Origin: Bin95 sp965220855
GTDB lineage: Bacteria; Pseudomonadota; Alphaproteobacteria; Bin95
DNA length: 64,000 nt
Assembly: GCA_965220855.1 (NCBI GenBank)
Contig: CBDCQY010000001.1
Location: forward strand, 310,001 to 374,000
Direction: 5' to 3'
Part shown: positions 43,722-51,696 of the stretch, piece by piece
Layout of the letters: every line of letters starts with the position of its first letter
Numbering within the stretch: position 1 is the stretch's first letter
The notes under the pieces: generated by a model
Seen by the model: only the letters and a program-made list of their open reading frames with translations
Databases searched by the model: none
Told to the model about the DNA's origin: nothing
Program-made: the position numbers and the translations under genes

Positions 43722-44210
43722 CTAGCCCTGATCGACCGGCCGCTCGGTGCGCACGCCCACGCCGCGCGCCCGGCAGACATGATTGCCGTCCTGGTCGTAA
43801 TAGTCCACGATGCGCTCGGAGAACATCAGCTTCCCGGCGCGCCGGCTCTCCTTCTCCCAGCTCTCGCCGTCGCTGTAGCGCGCGGTCAGCACATCGCCCG
43901 GACGCACGGGGCGGGTATATTCGAAATGCTGCTCGGCATGGAGGCCGCCCGAGGTGGCGGGCTTGCCCTCGACGCCGGACGGCGTGGCCCCGGAGCCGAA
44001 CCAGGGTTCGCCCTCCTTGATGCGCAGCGGATAGTCCGGGTCGAACTGCGCCACGGCCTGCGGGAAGGTGGGCGGGGCGACCACCGCGCCCGTCGGATTC
44101 GCCCCGTCGCCGGCATGGTGATAGGCGGGGTTGTAGTCTCCGATCGAGCGGGCGAACAGCATCACATGCGCGCCCTCGACCGGGAAGGTGACGGTCTTGT
44201 CGTCCGACAC
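43722..44210 (-). CDS. MaoC N-terminal-type (FAS1-like) dehydratase domain protein
   Basis: 162 residues from a GTG at 44210. It has the FAS1-like dehydratase/MaoC_dehydrat_N fold: FARSIGDYNPAYHH near residue 20, APPTFPQAVAQFD, LHAEQHFEYTRPVRPGDVL. Together with the adjacent MaoC protein it resembles the two halves of mesaconyl-CoA or 3-hydroxyacyl-ACP dehydratase-like enzymes. First gene of a minus-strand trio with MaoC and the flavoprotein; divergent from the DUF1489 gene. Confidence 0.85.
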   Translation of the reverse strand: MSDDKTVTFPVEGAHVMLFARSIGDYNPAYHHAGDGANPTGAVVAPPTFPQAVAQFDPDYPLRIKEGEPWFGSGATPSGVEGKPATSGGLHAEQHFEYTRPVRPGDVLTARYSDGESWEKESRRAGKLMFSERIVDYYDQDGNHVCRARGVGVRTERPVDQG

Positions 44211-44259
44211 GGGGCCAGCTCCCTTGCTCTGGTGCCAAGGTCGCGACTATAGCGGGGCG

Positions 44260-44718
44260 ATGGAGGCGGACAAGAGCGCGTTGCACCTGCTCAAGCTCTC
44301 GGTGGGCTCGGAGAGCGTGGAGCAGCTGGCGGCCTGGCAGGAGAGCCGGCGCGCCTTCTGGCAAGCGCGCGAGGGCCGCGCCATCGCCCGGCACATCACC
44401 CGCATGACGCCCCGGCGCGGCGAGGCGATCCTGGCCTCGGGCGGGTCGATCTACTGGATCATCAAGGGCTTCGTGCAGGCCCGCCAGCGCATCCTGGCCT
44501 TCGAACCGGCCCCCGGCGCGGGCGGCAGACCGAGCTGCGCCATCCTGCTGGACGACGCGCTGCTGCGCGTCCGCCCGCGCGCCCACCGCCCCTTCCAGGG
44601 CTGGCGCTATCTCAAGGGCGAGGACGCGCCCCCGGACCTGCCGCCCGACCTGGACGCCGAAGGCGACGCGCTCCCCCCGCACCTCGCCGCCGAGCTCGGC
44701 GAGCTCGGCCTGCTGTAG
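44260..44718 (+). CDS. DUF1489 family protein
   Basis: 152 residues from ATG 44260. The conserved DUF1489 pattern is present: LHLLKLSVGSESVEQLAAWQ, HITRMTPRR, GGSIYWIIKGFVQARQRIL and the C-terminal PFQGWRYLKGEDAPPDL. The family is almost confined to alphaproteobacteria and has no known function. Cytoplasmic. It ends 10 bases from the convergent cobQ stop. Confidence 0.88.
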   Translation: MEADKSALHLLKLSVGSESVEQLAAWQESRRAFWQAREGRAIARHITRMTPRRGEAILASGGSIYWIIKGFVQARQRILAFEPAPGAGGRPSCAILLDDALLRVRPRAHRPFQGWRYLKGEDAPPDLPPDLDAEGDALPPHLAAELGELGLL

Positions 44719-44727
44719 GCTTGCCGT

Positions 44728-46170
44728 TCACGCGGCCAGCGCCAGCAGGCGGTCGAGGTCGAGATGGGTTTCGAGATGGTCGGCGAGGCGGTCGAGGATC
44801 GCCTCGATTTCGGCGTCCCAGGCGCGGCGGCGTTCGGCGCCGAGGCGGGCGAGGAAACGGGCGCGGAAGCCGTCATCGGCGAAGAGGCCGTGGCAATAGG
44901 TGCCGAACGCCAGCCCGTCTTCCGAGATCGCCCCCTCCGGCCGCCCGTCGAGATGCAGGAAGGGGCGCGCCAGGCCGGGGCCGAAACTGCGGCCCATATG
45001 AATCTCGTAGCCCGTCAGGCCGTCATTGGTGCGGATCGGCGCGGTGCGCTTTTCGGCCGTCAGCACGGTCTCGATATCCAGCAGGCCGAGGCCGTCGCTT
45101 GCGCCCGGCGGCCCCTCGACACCCTCGGGATCGGCCACCCGCCGGCCCAGCATCTGGAAGCCGCCGCAGATGCCCAGCACTTGCCCGCCCCGGCGGATAT
45201 GCGCGCGGAGGTCGATGTCCCAGCCCTCTGCCAGCAGGAAAGCGAGGTCGGCGCGGGTGTTCTTGCTGCCCGGCAGCACGACCAGATCGACGCCCGCCGG
45301 CAGCGCCTCGCCCGGCTGCACGAAGCGCAGGCCGAGCTCGCCCGCCAGCGGGTCGAGATCGTCGAAATTGGCGATGCGCGGATAGCGGAGCGCGGCGACG
45401 CGGACCGGCCCCGACTCCGACGCCCGCGCCTCCAGCGCCATGGAGTCCTCCGCCGGCAGCCGCCCGGCCTCCTCGAACCAGGGCGCGACGCCGAGACAGG
45501 GCAGGCCCGCGAGGCGCTCCAGCGCCGGCAGCGCCGGTGCGAACAGCGCCGGATCGCCGCGAAACTTGTTGATGACAAAACCGGCCAGCCGCGCCGCGTC
45601 GGCCGGGGCCAGCACCAGGCGCGTGCCCGCGACGGAGGCGATGACGCCGCCCCGGTCGATATCGGCCACCAGCAGCACCGGCAGTCCGGCGGCCTCGGCG
45701 AAGCCCATATTGGCGATGTCGCCCTCGCGCAGATTGATCTCCGAGGCGCTGCCGGCCCCCTCCACCAGCACCAGGTCGGCCTCGGCGGCGAGCCGGCGAA
45801 AGGCGGCGAGCGCGCCCTCCAGCAGGCCCGCCTTGAGGCGCGCATAGTCGGCGGCCCCGCTCCGCCCGACCGCGCGCCCGCCGAGCACGATCTGCGCCGA
45901 GCGCTCCGACTCGGGCTTCAGCAGCACGGGGTTCATATCGACATGCGGGGCGACGCCGGCGGCGCGCGCCTGCAGCGCCTGGGCGCGGCCGATCTCGCCG
46001 CCCTCCGGCGTGACGGCGGCGTTGTTGGACATGTTCTGCGGCTTGAACGGACGCACGCGCAGGCCCCGCCGCGCCCAGGCCCGGCAGAGGCCGGCGACCA
46101 GCAGCGACTTGCCGACGTCCGAGCCCGTGCCCTGCACCATCAGCGCCCGAGCCGGGCGGCGGCGGGTCAT
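44728..46170 (-). CDS. cobQ: Cobyric acid synthase
   Basis: 480-residue glutamine amidotransferase that amidates side chains b, d, e and g of adenosylcobyrinic a,c-diamide during cobalamin synthesis. N-terminal ATP-binding P-loop TGSDVGKS (15-22) and PFKPQNMSNNAAVTPEG. The class I glutaminase domain has the nucleophile Cys335 in LGICGGFQMLG and His427 in GTYCHGLF. Length is normal. It lies 9 kb from the other cob genes in this window. No cobalamin riboswitch was found upstream. Confidence 0.95.
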   Translation of the reverse strand: MTRRRPARALMVQGTGSDVGKSLLVAGLCRAWARRGLRVRPFKPQNMSNNAAVTPEGGEIGRAQALQARAAGVAPHVDMNPVLLKPESERSAQIVLGGRAVGRSGAADYARLKAGLLEGALAAFRRLAAEADLVLVEGAGSASEINLREGDIANMGFAEAAGLPVLLVADIDRGGVIASVAGTRLVLAPADAARLAGFVINKFRGDPALFAPALPALERLAGLPCLGVAPWFEEAGRLPAEDSMALEARASESGPVRVAALRYPRIANFDDLDPLAGELGLRFVQPGEALPAGVDLVVLPGSKNTRADLAFLLAEGWDIDLRAHIRRGGQVLGICGGFQMLGRRVADPEGVEGPPGASDGLGLLDIETVLTAEKRTAPIRTNDGLTGYEIHMGRSFGPGLARPFLHLDGRPEGAISEDGLAFGTYCHGLFADDGFRARFLARLGAERRRAWDAEIEAILDRLADHLETHLDLDRLLALAA

Positions 46171-46277
46171 GTGTCGCTCACGGCAGCCGGCCTCCGGCCG
46201 GCGCCTGCGCGGGCGCGCCGCACAAGCGGCGGGCCGCAGTCGCGGCCTGACGACCGCCCGTCATGGACGGACGGTCT
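46171..46277 (+). repeat. 107-base palindromic repeat element, copy 2
   Basis: Gap-free match to the minus strand of 9990-10096. Contains GCCGGCC-tcc-GGCCGGC, GCCGC-acaa-GCGGC and the terminal hairpin GACCGCCCGTC-atg-GACGGACGGTC (46252-46276). It fills most of the space between the M81 peptidase gene and cobQ. In both copies the terminal hairpin lies on the side nearest the 3' end of the upstream gene. Confidence 0.8.
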
Positions 46278-46302
46278 CGGGGCCCGGGCCGGGCGGCGCC
46301 GG

Positions 46303-47760
46303 TCAGGCCCGATGGGGGTCCTCGACGCGGGGCCAGTAGGGGGCGGTGAAGCGCTCATAGGGAATGGTCGCGAAGTCCGGCGGGATCGCGCCGGGCGCCG
46401 ACACATACTCGATCCGCGCGGCGAGCGGCGCGAAGCCGGCGTAGAAATGCTGCGTCGATTTGACGGCGATGCCGCGATACGCCGTCGGATCGACGCCCAG
46501 CTGCGTCATGCCGTTGGGGTGGAAGACCTGCGTGCGGTGCGAGGTGAGGATGAGGTCGATGCCGGCGTCGCTCTCCAGCCAGACGGCGGTGCCCATGCCC
46601 ATGGTGGCCGCGCCGAAGCTCTGGCTGGCGCCTTCGAGGATGCGCCTGACCGTGACCGTCAGATCGACCGGCCAGCCCGAATCGGGGCCGCATTTGCCGC
46701 CGACCCGCAGGCGCAAAGTCGCGCCCTCGCCGGCCTCCTCGCAGAAGCGCACCGCCACGGGGTCCCAGTAATAGCCGGAGAGCAGCCCGCTGACGCCGCG
46801 CTCCAGCGCGCGGGCGAGCAGGAAGGTGGAGTCCGACGGCGCGCCGCCGCCGGCATTGTCGGCCACATCGGCCGCCACCACCGGCCCCGGCCCGGCCTCG
46901 ATCAGGTCGAGCGCCCGGTCGATGGTGACGGTCGGCTGCACGGCTTCGGCGCGCTCCTCCCAGATCCTGTCGGCGAAGGCGCGCGCCGTCCGGGCGGCGA
47001 CGGCCTCGTCGCCATCGGCGATCACCAGCATCTTCGCCGAGGTCTCGGGCACATCCTGCCAGGGAAAGCCGTGGGCGAAGGAGACCGAGAGCACGCCGTC
47101 CCGGCCCTCGGCCGCCTGCATGTCGGCCACCAGGCTCTTCACCGGCTCCACCGGCGTGCGCCACATGCCGACCATGCGGCAATCGTGCACGGCCATCACC
47201 GGCTTCGCGTCGCCCCGCCAGGCGGCGTGGCAGATGTCGAACAGCTCGCCCGCCCGCTCGCCGACATCGATATGCGGATATTCCTTGAAGATCACCAGCG
47301 CATCGGCGTTGGCGACCATCTCCGGGGTGATCGAGCAATGCAGGTCGAGCTCGCCGCCGATCACCGTATCCGGGCCGACGATCTCGCGCACCCGCGCCAG
47401 CAGGTCGCCCTCGCAATCGTCATAGCCCTCGGCGGTCATCGCGCCATGCATCGCCAGCAGCACCATATCGACCGGCAGCGCCCGACGGAGGTCCGCCAGG
47501 ATGCGGTCGCGGAACTCCTCATAGACCGTGCGCACGGTAATGCCCGCCGGCTGGGCGAAGGCGGCGAGGCTCTCCACCACCTGGCCCTGGCGCTCCTCGG
47601 TGGCGCGCCGCCAGACATGCAGCGGCAGGCTGAAGGTCGAGGCGGTGTGGCTGGTGGCGTCGCCGTCGAACAGCATGGTGTCCTCGAAGGTCCGCCGCCC
47701 GGTGGGCATGGAGGAAAAGCTGTTGCTCTCGGTGCCGAGGCAGGCGATGAAGACTTTCAA
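46303..47760 (-). CDS. M81 family metallopeptidase (MlrC/DUF1485 type)
   Basis: 485 residues from a TTG start at 47760, supported by AGGGAG upstream and by the family N-terminus KVFIACLGTESNSFSS. Zinc-ligand candidates are Asp and His in GGELDLHCSITPEM and the HGAMTAEGYDD block; the GPVVAADVADNAGGGAPSDST segment is conserved. Named after microcystinase C, but most members act on other, unknown peptides. It is the last gene of the dipeptide ABC operon, which suggests that an imported peptide or related amide is its substrate. Confidence 0.88.
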   Translation of the reverse strand: MKVFIACLGTESNSFSSMPTGRRTFEDTMLFDGDATSHTASTFSLPLHVWRRATEERQGQVVESLAAFAQPAGITVRTVYEEFRDRILADLRRALPVDMVLLAMHGAMTAEGYDDCEGDLLARVREIVGPDTVIGGELDLHCSITPEMVANADALVIFKEYPHIDVGERAGELFDICHAAWRGDAKPVMAVHDCRMVGMWRTPVEPVKSLVADMQAAEGRDGVLSVSFAHGFPWQDVPETSAKMLVIADGDEAVAARTARAFADRIWEERAEAVQPTVTIDRALDLIEAGPGPVVAADVADNAGGGAPSDSTFLLARALERGVSGLLSGYYWDPVAVRFCEEAGEGATLRLRVGGKCGPDSGWPVDLTVTVRRILEGASQSFGAATMGMGTAVWLESDAGIDLILTSHRTQVFHPNGMTQLGVDPTAYRGIAVKSTQHFYAGFAPLAARIEYVSAPGAIPPDFATIPYERFTAPYWPRVEDPHRA

Positions 47761-47794
47761 CGGGCGTCTCCCTCTCCGGGTTGCGGGGCGGCGG

Positions 47795-48754
47795 TCAGCG
47801 CTCGGGGCCGTACAGGTGGCATTCGGCGCCATGGTCGCCGTCGCGGAAGGGTTCGGGCGCGCGCGTGCGGCAGACGTCCATGCAGTCCGGGCAGCGCGGA
47901 TGGAAGCTGCAGCCGGACGGCGGGTCGAGCGGGTTGGGGAACACCGCGCCCAGATGGGTGTCCGGCACGCCGAGGCGGGGGTCGGGCGTCAGCACCGAGG
48001 CCAGCAGCGCGCGGGTGTATGGATGGCGCGGGTCGCCGAACAGCGTGTCGGAGTCCGCCTCCTCGACGATGCGCCCGAGATACATCACCGCCACCCGGTC
48101 GGCCATGTGCTGCACCACGGCGAGATTGTGGCTGATGAGCAGGTAGGTGAGCCCCAGCTCCTCCTTCAGGTCCTGCAGCAGGTTGAGGATCTGGCTCTGC
48201 ACCGAGACGTCGAGGGCCGAGGTCGGCTCGTCGCAGATCACCACTTCCGGGCGCATGATGAGCGCGCGCGCGATCGCCACGCGCTGGCGCTGGCCGCCGG
48301 AAAGCTGGCTCGGATAGCTCGACGCCACCCGGCGCGGCAGGCCGACGACATCGAGCATCGCCGACACCTCGCCGGGCCAGTCCGAGGGCCGGCCGACCCG
48401 GTGGATGCGCAGCGGCTGCGAGACGATCGACTCGATGGTGCGGGTCGGGTTGAGCGAGGAATAGGGGTCCTGGAAGATCGGCTGGATGCGGCGCGCGATC
48501 TGGCGCCGCGAGAAGGCGTCGGCCTTCCGGCCGGCATAGAGCACCTCGCCCGAACTCGGCTTTTGCAGGCCGAGCAGGATGTTGGCCATGGTGGTCTTGC
48601 CGCAGCCGGACTCGCCCACCAGGCCCAGCACCTGCCCGCGCGGGATGCTGAGCGAGACCCCGTTGACCGCCGCCAGCGGCTTCGAACCCCGCAGGAAGCC
48701 CTGATTCACCCGGAAGACGCAGGTGACATCGACGGTCTCGAGCGCCGGACTCAT
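47795..48754 (-). CDS. Oligo/dipeptide ABC transporter ATPase (DppF/OppF type)
   Basis: 319-residue ABC ATPase: Walker A GESGCGKT, signature LSGGQRQRVAIARAL, Walker B VVICDEPTSALD, and the C-terminal oligopeptide-type CxxC-rich tail (FHPRCPDCMDVCRTRAPE), which may bind an Fe-S cluster. Overlaps the DppD-type gene by ATGA. Powers uptake by the DppB/C pore. Confidence 0.93.
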   Translation of the reverse strand: MSPALETVDVTCVFRVNQGFLRGSKPLAAVNGVSLSIPRGQVLGLVGESGCGKTTMANILLGLQKPSSGEVLYAGRKADAFSRRQIARRIQPIFQDPYSSLNPTRTIESIVSQPLRIHRVGRPSDWPGEVSAMLDVVGLPRRVASSYPSQLSGGQRQRVAIARALIMRPEVVICDEPTSALDVSVQSQILNLLQDLKEELGLTYLLISHNLAVVQHMADRVAVMYLGRIVEEADSDTLFGDPRHPYTRALLASVLTPDPRLGVPDTHLGAVFPNPLDPPSGCSFHPRCPDCMDVCRTRAPEPFRDGDHGAECHLYGPER

Positions 48755-49770
48755 GGCGCCGCCTCCGCGCCGCCCAGGATCGCCGCCGGCTCGCGCAGGC
48801 AGGTATAGGCGTGGCCGTCCGCGAGGCGCGTCGGGCGGTCGGGCAGTTCCGCGCAGGCCGCCACCGCATGGTCGCAGCGATTGCGGAACAGGCAGCCCGG
48901 CAGCTCGCCCACCAGGTTCGGCACGATGCCCGGCACGGAGCCGAGCCGCTCGCCGCGCCGGGTCTTGCCGGGGATCGGGATGCAGCCGAGCAGGCCCTGG
49001 GTGTAGGGGTGCATGGGCGCGTCGAAGATGGTCTCGCACGGCCCCTCCTCGACCGTCTTGCCGGCATACATCACCTGCACCTTGTCGGCGACGCGCGCGA
49101 CGATGCCGAGATCGTGGGTGATCAGGATCATGCCCATGCGGAACTCGTCCTGCAGCTCGGCCAGCAGGTGCAGAATCTGGGCCTGGATGGTGACGTCGAG
49201 CGCGGTGGTCGGCTCGTCGGCGATGATCAGCTCCGGGCCGCACATCAGCGCCATGGCGATCATCACCCGCTGGCGCAGCCCGCCGGAGAGCTGATGCGGA
49301 TACTGGCCGAGACGACTGGCGGCCGAGGAGATGCCGACCCGCTCCAGCAGGAAGATCGCGCGCTCGCGCGCCTCCGCGCGCCCGGCCCCGGCGACATGGC
49401 GGCGATAGACCTCCGCCAGCTGGTTGCCGATGGTGTAGGAGGGGTTGAGCGAGGTCATCGGCTCCTGGAAGATCATCGACATGCGCCCGCCGCGCAGCCG
49501 CGCCATCTCGCGCTCGCCGAGATGGCGCAGATCGCTGCCGAGAAAGTCCATGCGGTCGGCCTTGCGCCGGGCGGTCTTCGGCAGCAGCCCCATCAGCGCG
49601 AGCGAGGTCAGCGACTTGCCGCAGCCCGACTCGCCGACGATGCAGAGCGTCTCGCCGCGCGAGACCGAGAAGCCGACGCCGCGCACCGGGTGCAGCAGGC
49701 CGGCCGCGACCGGGATTTCGACCGAGAGATTCTCGACCTCGATCACCGTCTCCGTCGCCGCCGCCGCCAT
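48751..49770 (-). CDS. Oligo/dipeptide ABC transporter ATPase (DppD/OppD type)
   Basis: 339 residues from ATG 49770, one base after the permease stop (TGAGATG); an upstream in-frame ATG would overlap the permease. Walker A GESGCGKS, signature LSGGLRQRVMIAMAL, Walker B LIIADEPTTALD and the C-terminal CLFRNRCDHAVAAC motif of oligopeptide transporters. Forms the ATPase heterodimer with the next gene product. Confidence 0.93.
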   Translation of the reverse strand: MAAAATETVIEVENLSVEIPVAAGLLHPVRGVGFSVSRGETLCIVGESGCGKSLTSLALMGLLPKTARRKADRMDFLGSDLRHLGEREMARLRGGRMSMIFQEPMTSLNPSYTIGNQLAEVYRRHVAGAGRAEARERAIFLLERVGISSAASRLGQYPHQLSGGLRQRVMIAMALMCGPELIIADEPTTALDVTIQAQILHLLAELQDEFRMGMILITHDLGIVARVADKVQVMYAGKTVEEGPCETIFDAPMHPYTQGLLGCIPIPGKTRRGERLGSVPGIVPNLVGELPGCLFRNRCDHAVAACAELPDRPTRLADGHAYTCLREPAAILGGAEAAP

Positions 49771-49771
49771 C

Positions 49772-50707
49772 TCAGCGCTCCCGGCCGCGGGTGACATCGC
49801 GCAGCCCGTCGCCGAACAGGTTGATCGCCAGCACCAGCATGAACAGGCACACCCCCGGCAGCGCCAGCAGCCAGGGCGAGAAGAACATGTATTCGCGCCC
49901 CTCGTTCAGCATCAGGCCCCAGCTGGGCGTCGGCGCCTGCACGCCGAAGCCGAGGAAGGAGAGCGCGGCCTCCAGCAGGATCGCGTTCGCCATCTCCACC
50001 GTCGCCACGACGGTCAGCGAGGAGAGCACGTTGGGGAAGATCTCGCGCAGGATGATGTAGGGCGTCGAGCAGCCCATGGCGCGCGCGGCGCGCACATAGT
50101 CGAGGTCGCGGGCCTGCATGGTGATGGAGCGCATCACCACCGCGAAGCGGTCCCAGAGGAACAGCCCGAGCACCAGGATGACCACGGTGAGCGAGGCCCC
50201 GAAGGCCACCACCGCCGCCATCGCCACCAGGAAGACCGGCATGGCGAGGCGCGTGTTGATGATGAAGTTGACCACCATATCGACCCGGCCGCCGAAATAG
50301 CCGGCCGTGACCCCCAGCACGGTGCCGATCAGGCCCGAGATCAGCATGGTGGAGAAGCCGATCAGCAGCGAAATGCGGCTGCCGTGGATCAGCCTGGAGA
50401 GATAGTCGCGGCCCACCTTGTCGGTGCCGAGCAGATGGGCGTCGTCGATCTTCTTCTCGTGCCAGAAGGGGTTGGTGAGCCGCTTGGTGAGGTCCTGCGC
50501 ATAGGGATCGTGCGGCGCGATCGCGGGCGCGAGCAGCGCCACCGCCAGCACCGCGACCAGGATGATCGCGCCGATCAGGAAGCTGTGATGGCCGAGGATG
50601 CGCCGGCGCAGCTTCGACCAGGGCGAGGGTTCGAGGATTTCCTCCGCGCTCTGGCGCTGGCGGAGCGTGAGGCGCCCGGCGGTTTCTGCAAGGGTTGCGG
50701 GACGCAT
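49772..50707 (-). CDS. Oligo/dipeptide ABC transporter permease (DppC type)
   Basis: 311-residue inner-membrane permease with an N-terminal anchor helix (about 42-66) and the OppC-type domain: GTDKVGRDYLSRLIHGSRISL, then the EAA loop YVRAARAMGCSTPYIILREIFPN, which docks on the ATPases. About six transmembrane helices. Follows the DppB gene by 4 bases. Confidence 0.93.
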   Translation of the reverse strand: MRPATLAETAGRLTLRQRQSAEEILEPSPWSKLRRRILGHHSFLIGAIILVAVLAVALLAPAIAPHDPYAQDLTKRLTNPFWHEKKIDDAHLLGTDKVGRDYLSRLIHGSRISLLIGFSTMLISGLIGTVLGVTAGYFGGRVDMVVNFIINTRLAMPVFLVAMAAVVAFGASLTVVILVLGLFLWDRFAVVMRSITMQARDLDYVRAARAMGCSTPYIILREIFPNVLSSLTVVATVEMANAILLEAALSFLGFGVQAPTPSWGLMLNEGREYMFFSPWLLALPGVCLFMLVLAINLFGDGLRDVTRGRER

Positions 50708-50711
50708 CGGC

Positions 50712-51629
50712 TCAGCGCACCGAGATGCGCGGGTCGAGATAGGCGTTCAGCAGGTCGGCCAGCAAGGTCAGCACCACATAGAAGGAGGCGAACACCAGCA
50801 CGATGGCCTGCACCACCGGCAGGTCGGAGCGCAGCAGCGCATCGTAGGACAGCCAGCCGATGCCCTTCAGGTTGAAGATCGTCTCGATGACGATCGAGCC
50901 GCCGAGCATGAAGCCGAACCAGACCGCCGCCAGCGCCACCACCGGGATGATGGCGTTGCGCAGCGCATGCTTGAAGAGCACCGAGGCGGGGCTGAGCCCC
51001 TTGGCGCGCGCGGTGCGGATATAGTCCGAGGCCAGCACCTCGATCATGCCGGCGCGGGTCAGGCGCATCAGCGCGGGCGTGGCGTAATAGCCGAGCGCGA
51101 TGGTCGGCATGATGTAGTTCGCCCACTGCGTGTGGCCGGAGATCGGCAGCCAGCGCCACCAGACGCCGAAGACGATGATCATCATCAGCGCGAACCAGAA
51201 GGTCGGCAGCGCCTGGCCGAGCACGGCGATGAACAGCGCGAGCCGGTCGATCAGCGAGTTGGGCCGCATCGCCGCCAGCGTGCCGAGCGGGATCGAGACC
51301 GCGAGCGCAAAGAGGATGGCGAGGCTGCCGAGCAGCATGGTGCGCCCGATGCGCTCCGAGATCATGTCGAAGACGCGCTGCTTGTAGTGGTAGCTCTCGC
51401 CGAAATCGCCCGCAAGGGCGCGGCCGAGCCAGTCGATATACTGGATATGGACCGGCCGGTCGAAGCCGTAGAGCTTGCGGATCGCCTGGATGTCCTCCTC
51501 GCTCGCCTGCTCTCCGCCGATGGTCAGCGCCGGGTCGGCGGAGAGATGGCTGAGCGAGAAGGTCAGCCCGGAGACGACGATCAGGATCAGGAAAGCGGCG
51601 AAGGACCGTTTCAGCGTATAGGCAGCCAT
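50712..51629 (-). CDS. Oligo/dipeptide ABC transporter permease (DppB type)
   Basis: 305-residue permease with the OppB-type N-terminal helix (about 9-28), the GFDRPVHIQYIDWLGRAL periplasmic segment, and an EAA loop YIRTARAKGLSPASVLFKHALRN. About six transmembrane helices. It is 67 bases downstream of the binding-protein gene, the usual order for this transporter class. Confidence 0.93.
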   Translation of the reverse strand: MAAYTLKRSFAAFLILIVVSGLTFSLSHLSADPALTIGGEQASEEDIQAIRKLYGFDRPVHIQYIDWLGRALAGDFGESYHYKQRVFDMISERIGRTMLLGSLAILFALAVSIPLGTLAAMRPNSLIDRLALFIAVLGQALPTFWFALMMIIVFGVWWRWLPISGHTQWANYIMPTIALGYYATPALMRLTRAGMIEVLASDYIRTARAKGLSPASVLFKHALRNAIIPVVALAAVWFGFMLGGSIVIETIFNLKGIGWLSYDALLRSDLPVVQAIVLVFASFYVVLTLLADLLNAYLDPRISVR

Positions 51630-51696
51630 TCGACCGCTTTCCGACCGTCAGCGAGGCGCGGGCCGGGGCTCCGGGCGCGCCGGAGCCCCCGCGGCC

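Noticed and set aside
44764..48135. A 1123-codon open frame antisense to cobQ, the repeat element and the M81 peptidase
   Set aside because: No domain signature, and it runs straight through two well-supported genes and the palindromic repeat.
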